12,504 nt of DNA from Candidatus Hydrogenedentota bacterium (GTDB lineage Bacteria > Hydrogenedentota > Hydrogenedentia > Hydrogenedentales > SLHB01): positions 1 to 12,504 of the forward strand of contig SKRY01000482.1 in assembly GCA_007118235.1 (NCBI GenBank). Reading direction: 5' to 3'. The translations under genes and the position numbers were made by a program. Under the pieces are notes generated by a model, which was not told where the DNA came from, ran no database searches, and worked only from the letters and a program-made list of their open reading frames with translations. Shown here piece by piece: positions 1 to 5,833 of the stretch (positions are counted from its first letter, which is position 1; each line of letters opens with the position of its first letter).

Positions 1-860
1 AGCACCTCCTGCCGCAACAACGCGTCCACCATGGCTTCTTCCCGTTCCTCGGCCTGTTTGCGGTCATCCGGGGTGAGTTCCTCCGCGCCGCCCTCGTCTT
101 GAAAACGGGCCTTGACTTGGCTGGCCACTTGTTTCTTCAAATCCTCGAGGCGCTTCATGAAATCCTCGGCCAGCGCGTTAGGACTCTTGCCGTCCCCAAT
201 CTGCTCGGCCACGCTCAGCATCACTTCCCGCTTCTCCGACTCCAACAGGTCCAGGGCGCGCGACATCTGGCCTTGCGCGACCCCCGCCACCGCCCGCGCC
301 GTTTCTTCGGGGGCGTCGCGTTGCTCCCGCAGTAAGCTCACGATGGTTTCAGCCCGAAGACTTCCGAAACGGATAAGCTGGCACCGCGAGCGAATCGTGG
401 GCAGTAACACCCGCGGGAACTCCGTAACCAGAATGAACAGGGATTGGCCGGGCGGCTCCTCAAGCGTCTTCAAGAAGTGGTTTTGCGCCGCCAAATTCAT
501 CCGATCCGCCTCTTGAAAGATGAACACGCGCCACGGGGACTCATGGGGATGAAGCGTGGCCAGTTCGTTCACTTCCTCGACCGTTTCAACCGGAATCACG
601 CGGGCCTTGCGCTTGGGCGCGAGTATCTTCACGTCGGGGTGATTCCCGTGGTCCATCTTTCGGCACGGCAGGCAGACGTCACAGGCCGAATCTCCGCCCT
701 CCGCGCAGTTCACGGCCTTGGCCAACTCATGGGCGGCCAACGACTTGCCGACTCCCGAGGGGCCCCAGAACAGAAGCCCGTTGGGTATGCGCTTGCGTTG
801 AATCATTGTCCGGAGCAGCCGGATGGGAACTTCTTGGTCGCGTATGGCCTCAAAACTCAT
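1..860 (-). CDS. holB: DNA polymerase III delta' subunit (clamp loader), partial
   Basis: AAA+ subunit of the clamp-loader complex that loads the sliding clamp during replication. The reading frame runs from ATG at 860 off the left edge, giving 286 codons with no stop. Visible motifs are a canonical P-loop GPSGVGKS (residues 33-40), a zinc-binding cluster C52-x7-C60-x2-C63-x2-C66, the clamp-loader signature around NHFLKTLEEPP (127-137) and the SRC sensor motif (158-160). The start overlaps the tmk stop by 11 bp, and a GAGGAG lies 13 nt upstream inside tmk. The tmk-holB adjacency is common in bacteria and supports delta' over the gamma/tau subunit DnaX, which shares these motifs. The intact P-loop is unlike E. 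coli delta', which is altered there. The C-terminal oligomerisation domain is mostly outside the window; the visible end is acidic and helix-rich. Confidence 0.9.
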   Translation of the reverse strand, partial: MSFEAIRDQEVPIRLLRTMIQRKRIPNGLLFWGPSGVGKSLAAHELAKAVNCAEGGDSACDVCLPCRKMDHGNHPDVKILAPKRKARVIPVETVEEVNELATLHPHESPWRVFIFQEADRMNLAAQNHFLKTLEEPPGQSLFILVTEFPRVLLPTIRSRCQLIRFGSLRAETIVSLLREQRDAPEETARAVAGVAQGQMSRALDLLESEKREVMLSVAEQIGDGKSPNALAEDFMKRLEDLKKQVASQVKARFQDEGGAEELTPDDRKQAEEREEAMVDALLRQEV

Positions 861-1482
861 GGGAGCGCAGAAACTCCTCGACAAGCGCGGTGACCCGTTC
901 GCGGACGCGCTCAACCGGCAGATGACCTTCCACTACTCTAACACGTTCCGGCTCTTCGCTGGCAATTCGGAGAAAGCCTTGGCGCACGCGTTCGTGAAAC
1001 GCCAGCGGCTCTCCTTCGATGCGGTCACGGCTTCGCGCGCCTTGAACGCGCTGGAGTCCTTCCTCCGCGGCCACGTCAAGCAGAATCGTCAAATCAGGCC
1101 ACAGGCCTTCCGTGGCGATGGCGTGGAGCCGGTTCAAGGTCTCCCACGTCATTCCGCGGCCGCCGCCCTGATATGCCGTTGTACTGTCCACAAAGCGGTC
1201 ACACAAGACAATGCGCCCGGCCTCCAACGCGGGCCGAATGCGCTCGCTCACGTGTTGCGCCCTGGCCGCCTCGTACAACAATAGCTCGGTCGTGGGCGTC
1301 ATGGCTGTGTGGGCGGGATCAAGAAGAAGGGCGCGAACGGCCTCTGCGACAGGTGTCCCGCCGGGCTCACGGGTGGTTTCCACGGGGTGTCCCATTTCGG
1401 TGAGGTGACGGCTCAGGTAACGAAGTTGGGTCGTCTTGCCGCAGCCTTCAACGCCCTCGATTGTAATGAAGACGCCGTTCAT
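850..1482 (-). CDS. tmk: Thymidylate kinase (dTMP kinase)
   Basis: Phosphorylates dTMP to dTDP with ATP in dTTP synthesis, in the cytoplasm. The 210-residue length is normal for the family. Motifs in order are Walker A GVEGCGKTT (10-18), the dTMP-site REPGGT (38-43), the DRF motif (95-97) followed by the TAYQGGGRG loop (102-110), and a LID segment with DRIE (153-156) and FHERVR (162-167). The start ATG overlaps the tyrA stop in an ATGA (1479-1482), and the end overlaps holB, so it is probably translationally coupled within the infC-to-holB operon. All key motifs are intact. Confidence 0.97.
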   Translation of the reverse strand: MNGVFITIEGVEGCGKTTQLRYLSRHLTEMGHPVETTREPGGTPVAEAVRALLLDPAHTAMTPTTELLLYEAARAQHVSERIRPALEAGRIVLCDRFVDSTTAYQGGGRGMTWETLNRLHAIATEGLWPDLTILLDVAAEEGLQRVQGARSRDRIEGEPLAFHERVRQGFLRIASEEPERVRVVEGHLPVERVRERVTALVEEFLRSHEF

Positions 1483-2339
1483 TCTTCCGCCAGCTCCCCC
1501 CGCATGCGGCGGCCCTCTTCAAAGAAAGCCATGAGGGCTTCTTCATCCTTGTCCCGAACCGCGGCGCGGACCTCCGCCAACAAGGGCGCCAACTCCGCCA
1601 AGGCTTGGTCGATGGCGGGGCCGTTGGTTAGGCAAATGTCGCGCCAGATTTCGGGCCTTCCGCCAGCAATGCGCGTCGTGTCGCGAAAGCCCGGACCAAT
1701 TAGAGGCTTACTTTCCGGCCCGGCTCGCCCAGCAACCACGGCAAGCGCGGCGGCGGCTATATGGGGCAAATGACTGGTCCGGGCGACCAGCGCATCGTGC
1801 AAGGCGGGCTCCAATTCCACCACGCGGGAGCCAACAGCTTCCCATAGGGCGCACACCGCGCGTTGTGCTTCCGGGTCAAGGCCGTCGCCCTTCTCGACCA
1901 CGGCGATCCGGCCCTCGTAAAGCTCCGGCTCCGCGTGCTCGGGCCCAAATTTCTCGCTCCCCGCCATGGGATGACTGCCCACAAAACGCCGGTTAACGTT
2001 CCAACGCTTCGCCGCATGGGCGCAAATATCCGCCTTGGTGCTGGCTACGTCCGTGATGACAGCTTTAGGCAGGCAGGCGGGAGCGATCTCGTCGAGCATA
2101 TCGGCCACCATGGCCGCGGGCGTGCACAGGACCACGAGATCGGCTCCTTCCACACTCGCGCGCGCGTCAAGAAATGCGGCGTCTATGGTGTCGCGCTCCA
2201 GCGCCGCATCCAGCGAGGTCTGGCGATGCCCTGCCCCGTGGACGCGCCCGGCCAGCCCGCGTTGCTTGAGCGCCAAGCCCAGCGACCCGCCCAACAGGCC
2301 GACGCCAATAATGGCGACGGTATCGAACCAGGGTTTCAT
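1479..2339 (-). CDS. tyrA: Prephenate/arogenate dehydrogenase
   Basis: Oxidative decarboxylation of prephenate (or arogenate) in tyrosine biosynthesis. The protein is 286 aa, a single-domain TyrA without fused chorismate mutase or ACT domain. It has an N-terminal Rossmann fold with GVGLLG (12-17), the substrate-binding SHPMAGSE (122-129), a SHLPH segment in the helical domain, and GFRDTTRIA, which carries the conserved arginine. After the second strand the sequence reads GAGHR, with no acidic residue where NAD-specific enzymes usually have Asp or Glu. That hints at NADP use, which is an inference. The start overlaps the hisA stop by 4 bp and the stop overlaps the tmk start by 4 bp. Whether prephenate or arogenate is preferred cannot be read from the sequence. 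Confidence 0.93.
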   Translation of the reverse strand: MKPWFDTVAIIGVGLLGGSLGLALKQRGLAGRVHGAGHRQTSLDAALERDTIDAAFLDARASVEGADLVVLCTPAAMVADMLDEIAPACLPKAVITDVASTKADICAHAAKRWNVNRRFVGSHPMAGSEKFGPEHAEPELYEGRIAVVEKGDGLDPEAQRAVCALWEAVGSRVVELEPALHDALVARTSHLPHIAAAALAVVAGRAGPESKPLIGPGFRDTTRIAGGRPEIWRDICLTNGPAIDQALAELAPLLAEVRAAVRDKDEEALMAFFEEGRRMRGELAEE

Positions 2340-3067
2340 ACCGCCGCCGCGCGCGCCGTTTCCAAGGCTTCGGGGAGGGTGAACGCGCCAAGATACAGCG
2401 CCCGCCCCACAATAGCCTCGTCCACGCCGAGCGTTTGCAGGGCGGCGAGCTGGCGGATGTTTTCCAGGGAGGAGATGCCGCCGGACGCGGTCACGGGGAT
2501 GGACACGGCCTCCGCCACACGGCGCGTGGCTTCAATATTGGGGCCCTTCATCATCCCGTCACTCATAATGTCCGTATAGATGATGCGCGCGGCGCCCGCG
2601 GCCTCCATCTCCCGCGCAAAGGCGACGGCGTCCGTTTCCGTAATGTCAAACCAGCCGTTGAGCGCGACCCTTCCATTCCGTGCGTCGATTCCGACCGCCA
2701 CGCGTCCCCGGTACAGCTTCGCCGCCCGCTGGACAAAGGCGGGATCGCGGTAGGCGATCGTGCCAAGAATAGCCCGGTTGGCTCCCGCGCAGAAGGTGCT
2801 CTCCAGCGCCGTCATGTCCCGGATGCCGCCCCCTACTTCATAAGGGATGCCTTCCTTGGCCAGTTGACGCAAGTAGCCGTCGATACACAGATAACCCGCC
2901 TTGGCGCCATCGAGGTCCACGATATGCACCAGCTCCGCCCCTTGTTTGTACCAGAGACGGGCCTGGGCCACGGGATCCTGCGAGAAGACGGTCTCCTGAC
3001 CGTAATCACCCTGAACCAGATTCACGCAAAGTCCGCCGCGAATATCAACGGCAGGTATGATTCGCAT
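2336..3067 (-). CDS. hisA: ProFAR isomerase, HisA (histidine biosynthesis)
   Basis: Phosphoribosylformimino-AICAR ribotide isomerase, an Amadori rearrangement in histidine synthesis on a (beta/alpha)8 barrel. The length of 243 aa is typical. The N-terminus MRIIPAVDIRGG carries catalytic Asp8, LVQGDY follows, and the second catalytic Asp lies in GIDARNG (Asp128). The phosphate-binding loops are VGGGIRD (about 78-84) and VTASGGISS near the C-terminus. An orphan his gene here is unusual: no other his gene is in the window, and it sits 2 nt after the rplT stop. It therefore seems to be translated by coupling from a ribosomal protein gene. HisF is the main alternative but is excluded by the short N-terminus and TDIMSDG motif. 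Confidence 0.96.
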   Translation of the reverse strand: MRIIPAVDIRGGLCVNLVQGDYGQETVFSQDPVAQARLWYKQGAELVHIVDLDGAKAGYLCIDGYLRQLAKEGIPYEVGGGIRDMTALESTFCAGANRAILGTIAYRDPAFVQRAAKLYRGRVAVGIDARNGRVALNGWFDITETDAVAFAREMEAAGAARIIYTDIMSDGMMKGPNIEATRRVAEAVSIPVTASGGISSLENIRQLAALQTLGVDEAIVGRALYLGAFTLPEALETARAAAV

Positions 3068-3069
3068 GG

Positions 3070-3435
3070 TCAGGACGCCGCGTTCAACTGGGCCTTGGCC
3101 ATGGCCACCAGCTCGTTGAAACGCTCCTGATCCGTCACGGCGATATCGGCCAGGACCTTGCGGTTTAGATCAATTTCGGCCAGCTTCAAGCCCCGGATGA
3201 ATTGGCTGTAACTCAGGCCGGCGGCGCGCGAGGCCGCGTTGATGCGGGCGATCCAAAGCTTACGGAAATCGCGCTTGCGGACCTTGCGATCACGGTAGGC
3301 GTATTGACCCGCCTTCAGGACCGCGTCCCGCGCGCTCTTCATCAACCGATGGCGGCTGCCACGGTATCCCGAGGCCCGCTCCAAGATTTTTTTTCGCCGC
3401 TGCCGGGAAGCCGGCGCGTTGGTTGCTCGTGGCAT
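3070..3435 (-). CDS. rplT: 50S ribosomal protein L20
   Basis: Early-assembly 50S protein binding 23S rRNA. The 121-aa length is typical, with a basic N-terminal extension (RQRRKKILERASGYRGSR) and a globular C-terminal half (RKLWIARINAASR, then GLKLAEIDLNRKVLADIA). An AGGGAGAG Shine-Dalgarno (3441-3448) lies 5 nt from the ATG, just after a hairpin (3451-3478). L20 represses its own operon in E. coli and B. subtilis by binding leader RNA, so the hairpins in this operon are plausible targets. hisA follows after 2 nt. Confidence 0.98.
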   Translation of the reverse strand: MPRATNAPASRQRRKKILERASGYRGSRHRLMKSARDAVLKAGQYAYRDRKVRKRDFRKLWIARINAASRAAGLSYSQFIRGLKLAEIDLNRKVLADIAVTDQERFNELVAMAKAQLNAAS

Positions 3436-3450
3436 AATAACTCTCCCTTA

Positions 3451-3478
3451 CGCACCCGGTATTCATGCGGCGGATGCG
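3451..3478 (-). promoter_or_regulatory. Hairpin adjoining the rplT Shine-Dalgarno
   Basis: Minus strand CGCATCCG (3471-3478) pairs with CGGGTGCG (3451-3458) over 8 bp with one U-G pair and a 12-nt loop. The Shine-Dalgarno AGGGAGAG starts 2 nt later. Position and operon context suggest a possible L20 operator, which is an inference. A second G+C-rich hairpin with two alternative pairings lies at 3589-3615, just after the rpmI stop. Nothing recognisable was seen in the rest of the rpmI-rplT gap. Confidence 0.4.
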
Positions 3479-3617
3479 TGGTCAGGCGATTCCGGGGAAA
3501 ATGAGGGAAAAATCACAGGACCCTAGTCCAGGCTCCCGCGGCTGCCGCCAAGTCGAGGCCCGGATCGCGTTGGGGTCAATCCGAATCAGTGCGCGGACCG
3601 AGCCGCGCGGCGCACGC

Positions 3618-3815
3618 TCAACTGTAGGGAAGAAGAATCCGAACGTGCTTCAGGTTCGTGGCGTCAATGAGGCCGGGCCGGCGCAGCTTCCGGCGGCGCT
3701 TGGAAGTTTTCGACGTCAGCAAGTGGCGCCCGAACGCCTTGGTATACTTGTACTTGCCCGACTTCGTACGCTTGAAGCGCTTCTGCGCGGCTTTGTTGGT
3801 CTTGATTTTAGGCAT
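3618..3815 (-). CDS. rpmI: 50S ribosomal protein L35
   Basis: Small basic 50S protein of 65 aa, the normal length. It starts MPKIKTNKAAQKRFKRT and carries the GKYKYTKAFGRHLLTSK and KRRRKLRR segments typical of L35. It is preceded by a strong double Shine-Dalgarno (AGGAGAGGAG at 3819-3828). It lies between infC and rplT in the conserved infC-rpmI-rplT order, but with wide gaps on both sides (126 and 182 nt) that hold hairpins. Confidence 0.98.
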   Translation of the reverse strand: MPKIKTNKAAQKRFKRTKSGKYKYTKAFGRHLLTSKTSKRRRKLRRPGLIDATNLKHVRILLPYS

Positions 3816-3836
3816 GGACTCCTCTCCTGAAATAAC

Positions 3837-3860
3837 GACAAAAAGGCCCTCCTTTTCGTC
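3837..3860 (-). promoter_or_regulatory. Hairpin just upstream of rpmI Shine-Dalgarno
   Basis: Minus strand GACGAAAAGG-AGGG-CCTTTTTGTC forms a 10-bp stem with one G-U pair and a 4-nt loop. It ends 8 nt before the rpmI Shine-Dalgarno. It contains a U5 run in its 3' arm rather than after it, so it is a weak terminator at best. It may be a processing site or a translational control element. A smaller CCGGC-ctga-GCCGG hairpin (3895-3908) precedes it. Confidence 0.5.
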
Positions 3861-3941
3861 CGTTTGAGTACTGAATCGCGAAAAAGTCTTCCTTCCGGCT
3901 CAGGCCGGTATAGCTGTTACATAACGCTGCGGCTGAATGGA

Positions 3942-4481
3942 CTACTTGCCGCTGCCCTTGGGCGAAAGCACCAAGCTCATTTGACGCCCCTCAAGCCTGC
4001 ATCGTTTCGGGTCGGCTTCGTTACCGATGAGATCCTGCACTCCGTTGACCACCCGCTGGATGATCTCCTGGCCATACTCGGGGTGAGCCATCTCACGGCC
4101 GCGGAACATGATGGTGACCTTCACCTTATTCCCGGCCTCCAAGAAGTCCCGCACATGCTGAGTCTTGTAGTCGAAGTCGTGCCCGTCGATCTTGGGCCGG
4201 TACTTGACTTCCTTGACCGTAATCGTGTGCTGATTCTTCTTGGATTCCTTGGTCCGCTTGCTCTGCTGATACCGGTACTTGCCGTAGTCCATTATCCGGC
4301 ACACCGGCGGACTCGCATTCGGCGCCACTTCGACAAGGTCCAACCCCCGTTCATTGGCGTCTCGCAGAGCATCCTCCGGGCTCATGATGCCGAGCTGATT
4401 GCCTTCCTCATCGATGATACGCACCTGACGGGCGCGTATCATTTCGTTGACCCGCGTCCGCTGTTCGGATGCCTTGGCGAT
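3942..4481 (-). CDS. infC: Translation initiation factor IF-3, AUC start
   Basis: IF-3 binds the 30S subunit, prevents premature 50S joining and rejects non-AUG starts. The recognisable protein begins at AKASEQRTRVNEMIRARQ and ends SLVLSPKGSGK. The N-domain (RVRIIDEEGNQLGIM-type core), a Lys-rich linker and the C-domain (RGREMAHPEYGQEII) are all present. The only codon in a sensible place relative to a perfect AGGAGG (4490-4495) is ATC at 4479-4481, 8 nt downstream, giving 179 aa, the usual family length. No ATG, GTG or TTG fits. E. coli infC uses the related rare start AUU for autoregulation. An upstream in-frame TTG at 4614-4616 would add 45 residues encoded by the terminator hairpin and is not credible. 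Confidence 0.95.
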   Translation of the reverse strand: MAKASEQRTRVNEMIRARQVRIIDEEGNQLGIMSPEDALRDANERGLDLVEVAPNASPPVCRIMDYGKYRYQQSKRTKESKKNQHTITVKEVKYRPKIDGHDFDYKTQHVRDFLEAGNKVKVTIMFRGREMAHPEYGQEIIQRVVNGVQDLIGNEADPKRCRLEGRQMSLVLSPKGSGK

Positions 4482-4495
4482 AGGTATACCCTCCT
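4479..4495 (-). promoter_or_regulatory. infC ribosome binding site with ATC start codon
   Basis: On the minus strand AGGAGG (4490-4495) is followed by GTATACCT and then ATC (4479-4481). The ideal spacing selects a start codon of the AUU/AUC class that IF-3 itself discriminates against. This is the expected device for IF-3 autoregulation. The assignment rests on spacing and on family length. Confidence 0.7.
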
Positions 4496-4691
4496 GGAAA
4501 ACCTCACGACACTGTTCGCACGGCGGGCAGACGGGATTGCCGCACCCAACCCGCCAAACAAAAAAGCGGCCGCAGAAGCTGCCAGTCTGCGGCCGCGGGC
4601 GCTTAACGGATCTCAAGCCCTTCGGAAACGAACCTTGACTAGCTAGCCCACGGCCGCTGCAAGGTGAGAAGCTGGCGCTTCTGCTTTAGCG
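4482..4691 (-). promoter_or_regulatory. Structured 5' leader of infC operon (candidate attenuator)
   Basis: The predicted 210-nt leader holds, in RNA order: a 5' hairpin AGAAGC-gcca-GCTTCT (4667-4682); the terminator hairpin (4566-4596) with a T6 tract; a GGCGGG/CCCGCC hairpin (4550-4555 with 4522-4527); then AGGAGG and the AUC start. The 5' segment GCAGAAGCGCCAG (4672-4684) can pair with CTGGCAGCTTCTGC (4572-4585) over 13 bp with one bulged A. That pairing would consume the loop and 3' arm of the terminator. Mutually exclusive structures of this kind suggest transcription attenuation. L20-controlled leaders exist upstream of infC in Bacillus, but no family match is claimed. No leader peptide was seen. 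Confidence 0.55.
4556..4596 (-). terminator. Intrinsic terminator/attenuator upstream of infC
   Basis: This is a perfect 11-bp stem GCGGCCGCAGA / TCTGCGGCCGC (4586-4596 with 4566-4576) around a 9-nt loop. On the minus strand TTTTTTGTTT follows it. It lies inside the predicted infC transcript about 75 nt before the start codon. It is therefore more likely a leader attenuator than the end of the upstream lipoprotein gene, which stops about 230 nt earlier and has the promoter in between. Confidence 0.8.
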
Positions 4692-4697
4692 AACACG

Positions 4698-4727
4698 AAT
4701 ATACCATAGGGGAATTTGTCTTGTCAA
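4698..4727 (-). promoter_or_regulatory. Predicted sigma-70 type promoter of the infC operon
   Basis: The minus strand reads TTGACA (4722-4727, consensus -35), an 18-bp spacer and TATATT (4698-4703, 5 of 6 of the -10 consensus). Transcription would begin near 4690-4692, leaving a leader of about 210 nt before infC. It is the best promoter match seen in the window. Confidence 0.7.
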
Positions 4728-4771
4728 AGGTCTTGCGCCCCCCAATCGGGAGATAGGGATTCATAACAAAC

Positions 4772-4818
4772 GTGTCGCCGCCTTCCGGGCGGCTCACACA
4801 TGCCGGCGAGACGCCGGC
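4772..4818. repeat. Two adjacent palindromes after the lipoprotein gene
   Basis: GCCGGCG-aga-CGCCGGC (4802-4818) lies beside GTGT..GCCGCC-ttccg-GGCGGC..ACAC (4772-4799). On the minus strand the second is followed by GTTTGTT, so the pair could end transcription of the lipoprotein gene weakly. The first resembles dispersed REP-like intergenic palindromes of GC-rich genomes. Only one copy is in this window, so the repeat status is untested. Confidence 0.45.
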
Positions 4819-4827
4819 GGTACATAC

Positions 4828-5577
4828 TCACCCGATTCCTTCCGTGGCTTGGGATTGCACCAAGGCTTCTTCTGCCTCCTCCAGCACCCCTTCAGCGGGA
4901 TCAATCCGAAGGAAGGCGTCTCCGCAATGAAAGAAGAAGTACGATCCGTTCCATCCCACCGGTTCGATTTCCTCGCCCATGACTTCATTCGGCAACTCTA
5001 CTTCCGCTCCCGGTTGTCCCACGTCCAACCCGTAGTCGGCTACGTAGTCATGCCGTTCGGAGACGTCCACCAGCCGCAAGAAATCACCAGGGCCGGGCGT
5101 CCGTTCGAGAAACGCCACATATTCCCCATCGTCCCGCCATCCCACGAGCTTCGTCTCCCCAGCGTATTGAAACGAAACAGGCCTCAGGTCTCCCCCGTGC
5201 GGGTCATACAGCCATCCCATCCCGTGAGACGCGTTTTTCGTGCGAATGGCGAGCATCCTTCCATCCGGGGAAGGTTTTACATCCTCGATCACCCCGGCCC
5301 CTCGAAAGGCGGCATGCGCCGACACGCTTACCGGACAAGGAAAGTCAGCCATCACGAGATACGTTATGCCATCCCCATCGTAAATCCGTTCCGCGTCCCA
5401 CTCGACCGCCGAGAGGTCAAGGCTGGCCCGCGCTCTCGCCGGCGCCTGCTCTGCGCCCCTGGATGTGCCGCGGGGAATAGGAACCCTGGTTGTGGTGGTT
5501 TCACATCCCAGAGCAAAGAAAAGCATGAATAGAAACAAGCAAAGGATATTCTTCAACACAAACAGTCTCGGTTTCAT
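4828..5577 (-). CDS. Predicted lipoprotein of unknown function, possible beta-propeller
   Basis: A 249-aa protein that I do not recognise as a named family. The N-terminus has Lys/Arg, a strongly hydrophobic run (about residues 11-24) and then a cysteine (FALGC, Cys25), which fits a lipoprotein signal although the lipobox is not canonical. A low-complexity TTTT and Arg/Ala-rich linker follows. The rest is beta-rich, with recurring segments such as KPSPDGRMLAIRTKN, TKLVGWRDDGEYVAFLE and EIEPVGWNGSYFFFH. These resemble WD40/TolB-type blades, about three or four of them, too few for a full propeller alone. Its Shine-Dalgarno is weak. It is a single gene, with palindromes after its stop. Confidence 0.7.
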   Translation of the reverse strand: MKPRLFVLKNILCLFLFMLFFALGCETTTTRVPIPRGTSRGAEQAPARARASLDLSAVEWDAERIYDGDGITYLVMADFPCPVSVSAHAAFRGAGVIEDVKPSPDGRMLAIRTKNASHGMGWLYDPHGGDLRPVSFQYAGETKLVGWRDDGEYVAFLERTPGPGDFLRLVDVSERHDYVADYGLDVGQPGAEVELPNEVMGEEIEPVGWNGSYFFFHCGDAFLRIDPAEGVLEEAEEALVQSQATEGIG

Positions 5578-5672
5578 GGTGGCCGCGTCCCCTGGGTTTC
5601 CTCCCGAATCTGGCCATTAAATATCACAAGACGCCCTGCTTCCGCAATGTTCTTGAACAAAATGAAGTTGAT

Positions 5673-5722
5673 CCCGCCGGTGCAGGGTGGTAGTTTACCT
5701 CTTAGATAAACATGCCGGCGGG
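5673..5722. repeat. Nested inverted repeat in divergent intergenic region
   Basis: CCCGCCGG (5673-5680) pairs with CCGGCGGG (5715-5722), and inside it GTTTA (5693-5697) pairs with TAAAC (5707-5711) around a 9-nt loop. It lies between the divergent lipoprotein gene and the first ThuA-like gene. No T tract follows on either strand. It could be an RNA structure in the plus-strand leader or a cruciform. The remainder of the 5578-5833 gap shows only a short TGTTC-tt-GAACA palindrome (5648-5659) and no convincing promoter. Confidence 0.4.
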
Positions 5723-5833
5723 CTAGGGGACTCAAGAAGAACAGCCGAGCCCCGCGCCGGAAACGACGGTCCTGGTGTGGATTTCATAATAACGGCGCAG
5801 CCCTGAGTTGGCGAGCGACGGGGGAGTAATTCA

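Noticed and set aside
1863..2579. 238-codon open frame on the plus strand
   Set aside because: It spans the antisense of tyrA and hisA, two clear genes; no motif and no ribosome site.
4482..4616. Upstream in-frame TTG extension of infC by 45 residues
   Set aside because: The added sequence is encoded by the terminator hairpin, has no resemblance to IF-3, and the perfect AGGAGG points to the ATC at 4479-4481.
3864..4646. 260-codon open frame on the plus strand
   Set aside because: It is antisense to infC and its leader, both of which are well supported.
4482..4691. T-box or other amino-acid riboswitch in the infC leader
   Set aside because: No T-box sequence, specifier loop or known aptamer core could be found; only the alternative hairpins are supported.
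5648..5659. TGTTC-tt-GAACA palindrome as a LexA or other repressor operator
   Set aside because: The spacing and orientation do not match known LexA boxes, only one copy is present and it is too short to support a call.
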